Under the pieces are notes generated by a model, which made no database searches, was not told where the DNA came from, and saw only the letters and a program-made list of their open reading frames with translations. The position numbers and the translations under genes were made by a program. From NCBI GenBank assembly GCA_045656705.1, contig JAZORR010000003.1:1-32892 (forward strand): 32,892 bases of DNA, in the 5' to 3' direction. Of this stretch, positions 31,488-32,892 are shown piece by piece. This DNA comes from RGIG4576 sp045656705. GTDB lineage: Bacteria; Bacteroidota; Bacteroidia; Bacteroidales; Muribaculaceae. How positions within the stretch are numbered: the stretch's first letter is position 1; each line of letters starts with the position of its first letter.

Positions 31488-31594
31488 GAGTGATTATAGC
31501 TACGGTTGCTCTACCTTTTCCCATTCCGAACAAAGAAGTAAAACCCGTAAGCACCGATGGTACTGCATAGATGTGGGAGAGTAGGAAATTGCTC
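31488..31594 (+). rRNA. rrf: 5S ribosomal RNA, orphan copy
   Basis: The 107-nt segment carries the 5S core blocks CCCATTCCGAACA, GAAGT, CCCG and AGCACCGATGGTACTGC, and then GTGGGAGAGTAGG. The ends pair as helix I (GAGTGATT with AATTGCTC, two G-U pairs). Helix II (TACGG with CCGTA) and helix III (CTTT with AAAG) are also formed, with bases differing from the usual Bacteroides sequence on both sides, as expected for a gene under structural selection. No 16S or 23S gene precedes it. A strong terminator follows after five bases. Confidence 0.85.
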
Positions 31595-31599
31595 ATTTG

Positions 31600-31638
31600 G
31601 GAAGGTGCAACTACAAGAAAGATGCACCTTCCTTTTTT
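31600..31638 (+). terminator. Intrinsic terminator after 5S rRNA
   Basis: Ten-base perfect stem (GGAAGGTGCA at 31600-31609 with 31623-31632) and a 13-nt loop, followed by six T on the plus strand. Confidence 0.9.
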
Positions 31639-31650
31639 ATGGTTTCTGCA

Positions 31651-32892
31651 CTACAGTTTCATCGAGTTTCCACGCTTCTGAGCTTGCTCATATCTACCAA
31701 TAGCGACATCATCCACTTCACGGGCAGCCTTGCGGTATTCGCTGTTGGATAGATTCTCTTTCTTGTCTGCCGTGAACACGAGGAAAGTTCCGATAGCTCT
31801 GTAATCCTCCTTGTCTTTGCCAAAGGCTTCCATTACACTTTTGATGGTCTTTGCCTCCTCTCTGCTGAAGATGCTACGATATGTATCCTTGGCAAAACTG
31901 ATGATCGAATCGACAGCCTTTCTGAAAGTGCCATTACTTTGCATTAGGATTTTTGTAAATATCCTCAGCATCTTGTCTCTCCATGACAGACGGTCTTTCA
32001 GATTACGGATTTCATCATCCTTTTTAAGTACAGCATTGCGAACGGCACTCTCCATCTGCTTTGCAACTGATTTCTTATAGGCTTCGAGCTTGGCGGTTTC
32101 TGCCTGTGTCCGTTTACGTTCTTCGGCTATTGCTTCGTGTGCTTCTGCCAAGTCAAGTTTCAATTCCTCAATATCGCCTTTCAAGGCTTTGGACTTTCCT
32201 GTAGCCCAATCTGCAACAGCACCGAGCAATTGGCTTCCTTTCTCTTTGTTCAGTTTGGAGCGTTTATCACTGATGGCTTTGTCAAGCATTTCGCTCTGCT
32301 TTTCTTTTTGCAGGGCTTCATCACGTAGGGCTTGTGTTATACTCTCTGCTTCCTGAACCTCCTGCTCGGCAACCTTCACCTGATACTCTTTGTATCGCCT
32401 TACGGCATCCAAATTGCGGAGTTCGGATTTCTGCTTTTCAAGAATGTAGTCGTTGCGTTCCAAATGCTCCTTGCCTGTCTCGGTTTTGGATTGTCCTCGC
32501 TCCATTGATAGGATTTCAGAAGCCAAGGTCTGCATTTCCATCATGTCATCATCATTGAGCTTGCAACTCTTTCCTGTATCATGGTTCATCCAGTCGAAAA
32601 CGATATGGGCATGATAGTTGGGCTTGAACCATCTGTTACCTATCTTGAAACTCTCCTTGTCGTCTGCATCAGGTTCGCCACTGAGCCAATGCCCTTCATC
32701 TTTGTGCATGAAAATCTGCATCGGTGTGATTCCCCAACGCTGTCGGCATTCATCACAAAATCTGCGAAGATCGTTCAAGGTAGTATCAGCTTTGATAAGT
32801 AATACACCTTCACGGATAGGAGAACAGCCTGCCACCTTGATAATTTTTCCGTTTTTGCCTTTGCGTTCACGCTCCTTTTCCTGCATGGCACG
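31651..32892 (-). CDS. MobV-family relaxase, N-terminus beyond the window
   Basis: C-terminal part (at least 413 aa) of a plasmid/transposon mobilisation protein that nicks DNA at oriT. The frame is open to the window edge, so the true start lies to the right. Visible are the segment ITPMQIFMHKDEGHW, the histidine motif NYHAHIVFDW, and the downstream MQTLASEI with the ERGQ segment seen in Bacteroides MobV proteins. A long coiled coil of about 200 residues (E, K and Q rich) and a helical end follow. Its base composition is more GC-rich than the neighbouring AT-rich island, indicating a separate origin. It converges on the orphan 5S rRNA gene, with only a terminator between. Confidence 0.82.
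   Translation of the reverse strand, partial: RAMQEKERERKGKNGKIIKVAGCSPIREGVLLIKADTTLNDLRRFCDECRQRWGITPMQIFMHKDEGHWLSGEPDADDKESFKIGNRWFKPNYHAHIVFDWMNHDTGKSCKLNDDDMMEMQTLASEILSMERGQSKTETGKEHLERNDYILEKQKSELRNLDAVRRYKEYQVKVAEQEVQEAESITQALRDEALQKEKQSEMLDKAISDKRSKLNKEKGSQLLGAVADWATGKSKALKGDIEELKLDLAEAHEAIAEERKRTQAETAKLEAYKKSVAKQMESAVRNAVLKKDDEIRNLKDRLSWRDKMLRIFTKILMQSNGTFRKAVDSIISFAKDTYRSIFSREEAKTIKSVMEAFGKDKEDYRAIGTFLVFTADKKENLSNSEYRKAAREVDDVAIGRYEQAQKRGNSMKL

Overview
This window looks like a chromosomal segment from a member of the Bacteroidales, plausibly Prevotellaceae or a related gut or oral family. The evidence is the repeated Bacteroidetes-type promoter (TTTG, about 20 nt, TAnnTTTG), a BspA-like leucine-rich protein with a type IX secretion-style C-terminus, a thiamine TonB receptor/PnuT/thiamine pyrophosphokinase cluster behind a TPP riboswitch, an EFR1-type flavodoxin-ferredoxin, and a Bacteroides-type MobV relaxase. 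The genus is inference.

Left core (1-13600, all minus strand). From right to left in transcription order: a TPP riboswitch (13456-13536), a TonB-dependent receptor, PnuT-like transporter, thiamine pyrophosphokinase, L,D-transpeptidase, Mfd and a small charged lipoprotein. These form an almost gapless six-gene array. Next come a SLC13/DASS anion transporter, a porin-like beta-barrel protein, a DUF2147 protein and an acyl-CoA synthetase. Hairpin terminators punctuate the series.

Middle (13600-22500). A DUF1810 protein, a B12-binding-type radical SAM protein, and two unrecognised genes (an acidic Zn-ribbon protein and a membrane-anchored protein) lie on the plus strand. EFR1 ferredoxin and MetY lie on the minus strand, an EamA/DMT exporter on the plus strand, and recF - DUF721 - thioesterase on the minus strand. 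The recF promoter sits so close to the ATG that the mRNA may be leaderless.

Accessory right side (22500-32892), AT-rich and patchy. It begins with a tRNA-Lys(CTT) gene whose D-loop carries about 33 extra nucleotides folding into an almost perfect hairpin. It continues with a 5'-truncated BspA-like gene overlapping a small gene, then a stretch resembling mobile-element upstream DNA. A three-gene operon follows: an AlbA_2/ATPase/HTH regulator, a DUF262 protein and a HEPN RNase-like protein with an RNRCAH motif. This is the best candidate for an incompletely described defence system. Beyond it are a small ORF with its own promoter, a PEGA lipoprotein plus secreted trypsin-like protease pair, an orphan but structurally intact 5S rRNA, and the C-terminal part of a MobV relaxase running off the right edge.

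All calls are from reading the sequence; no database search was possible.
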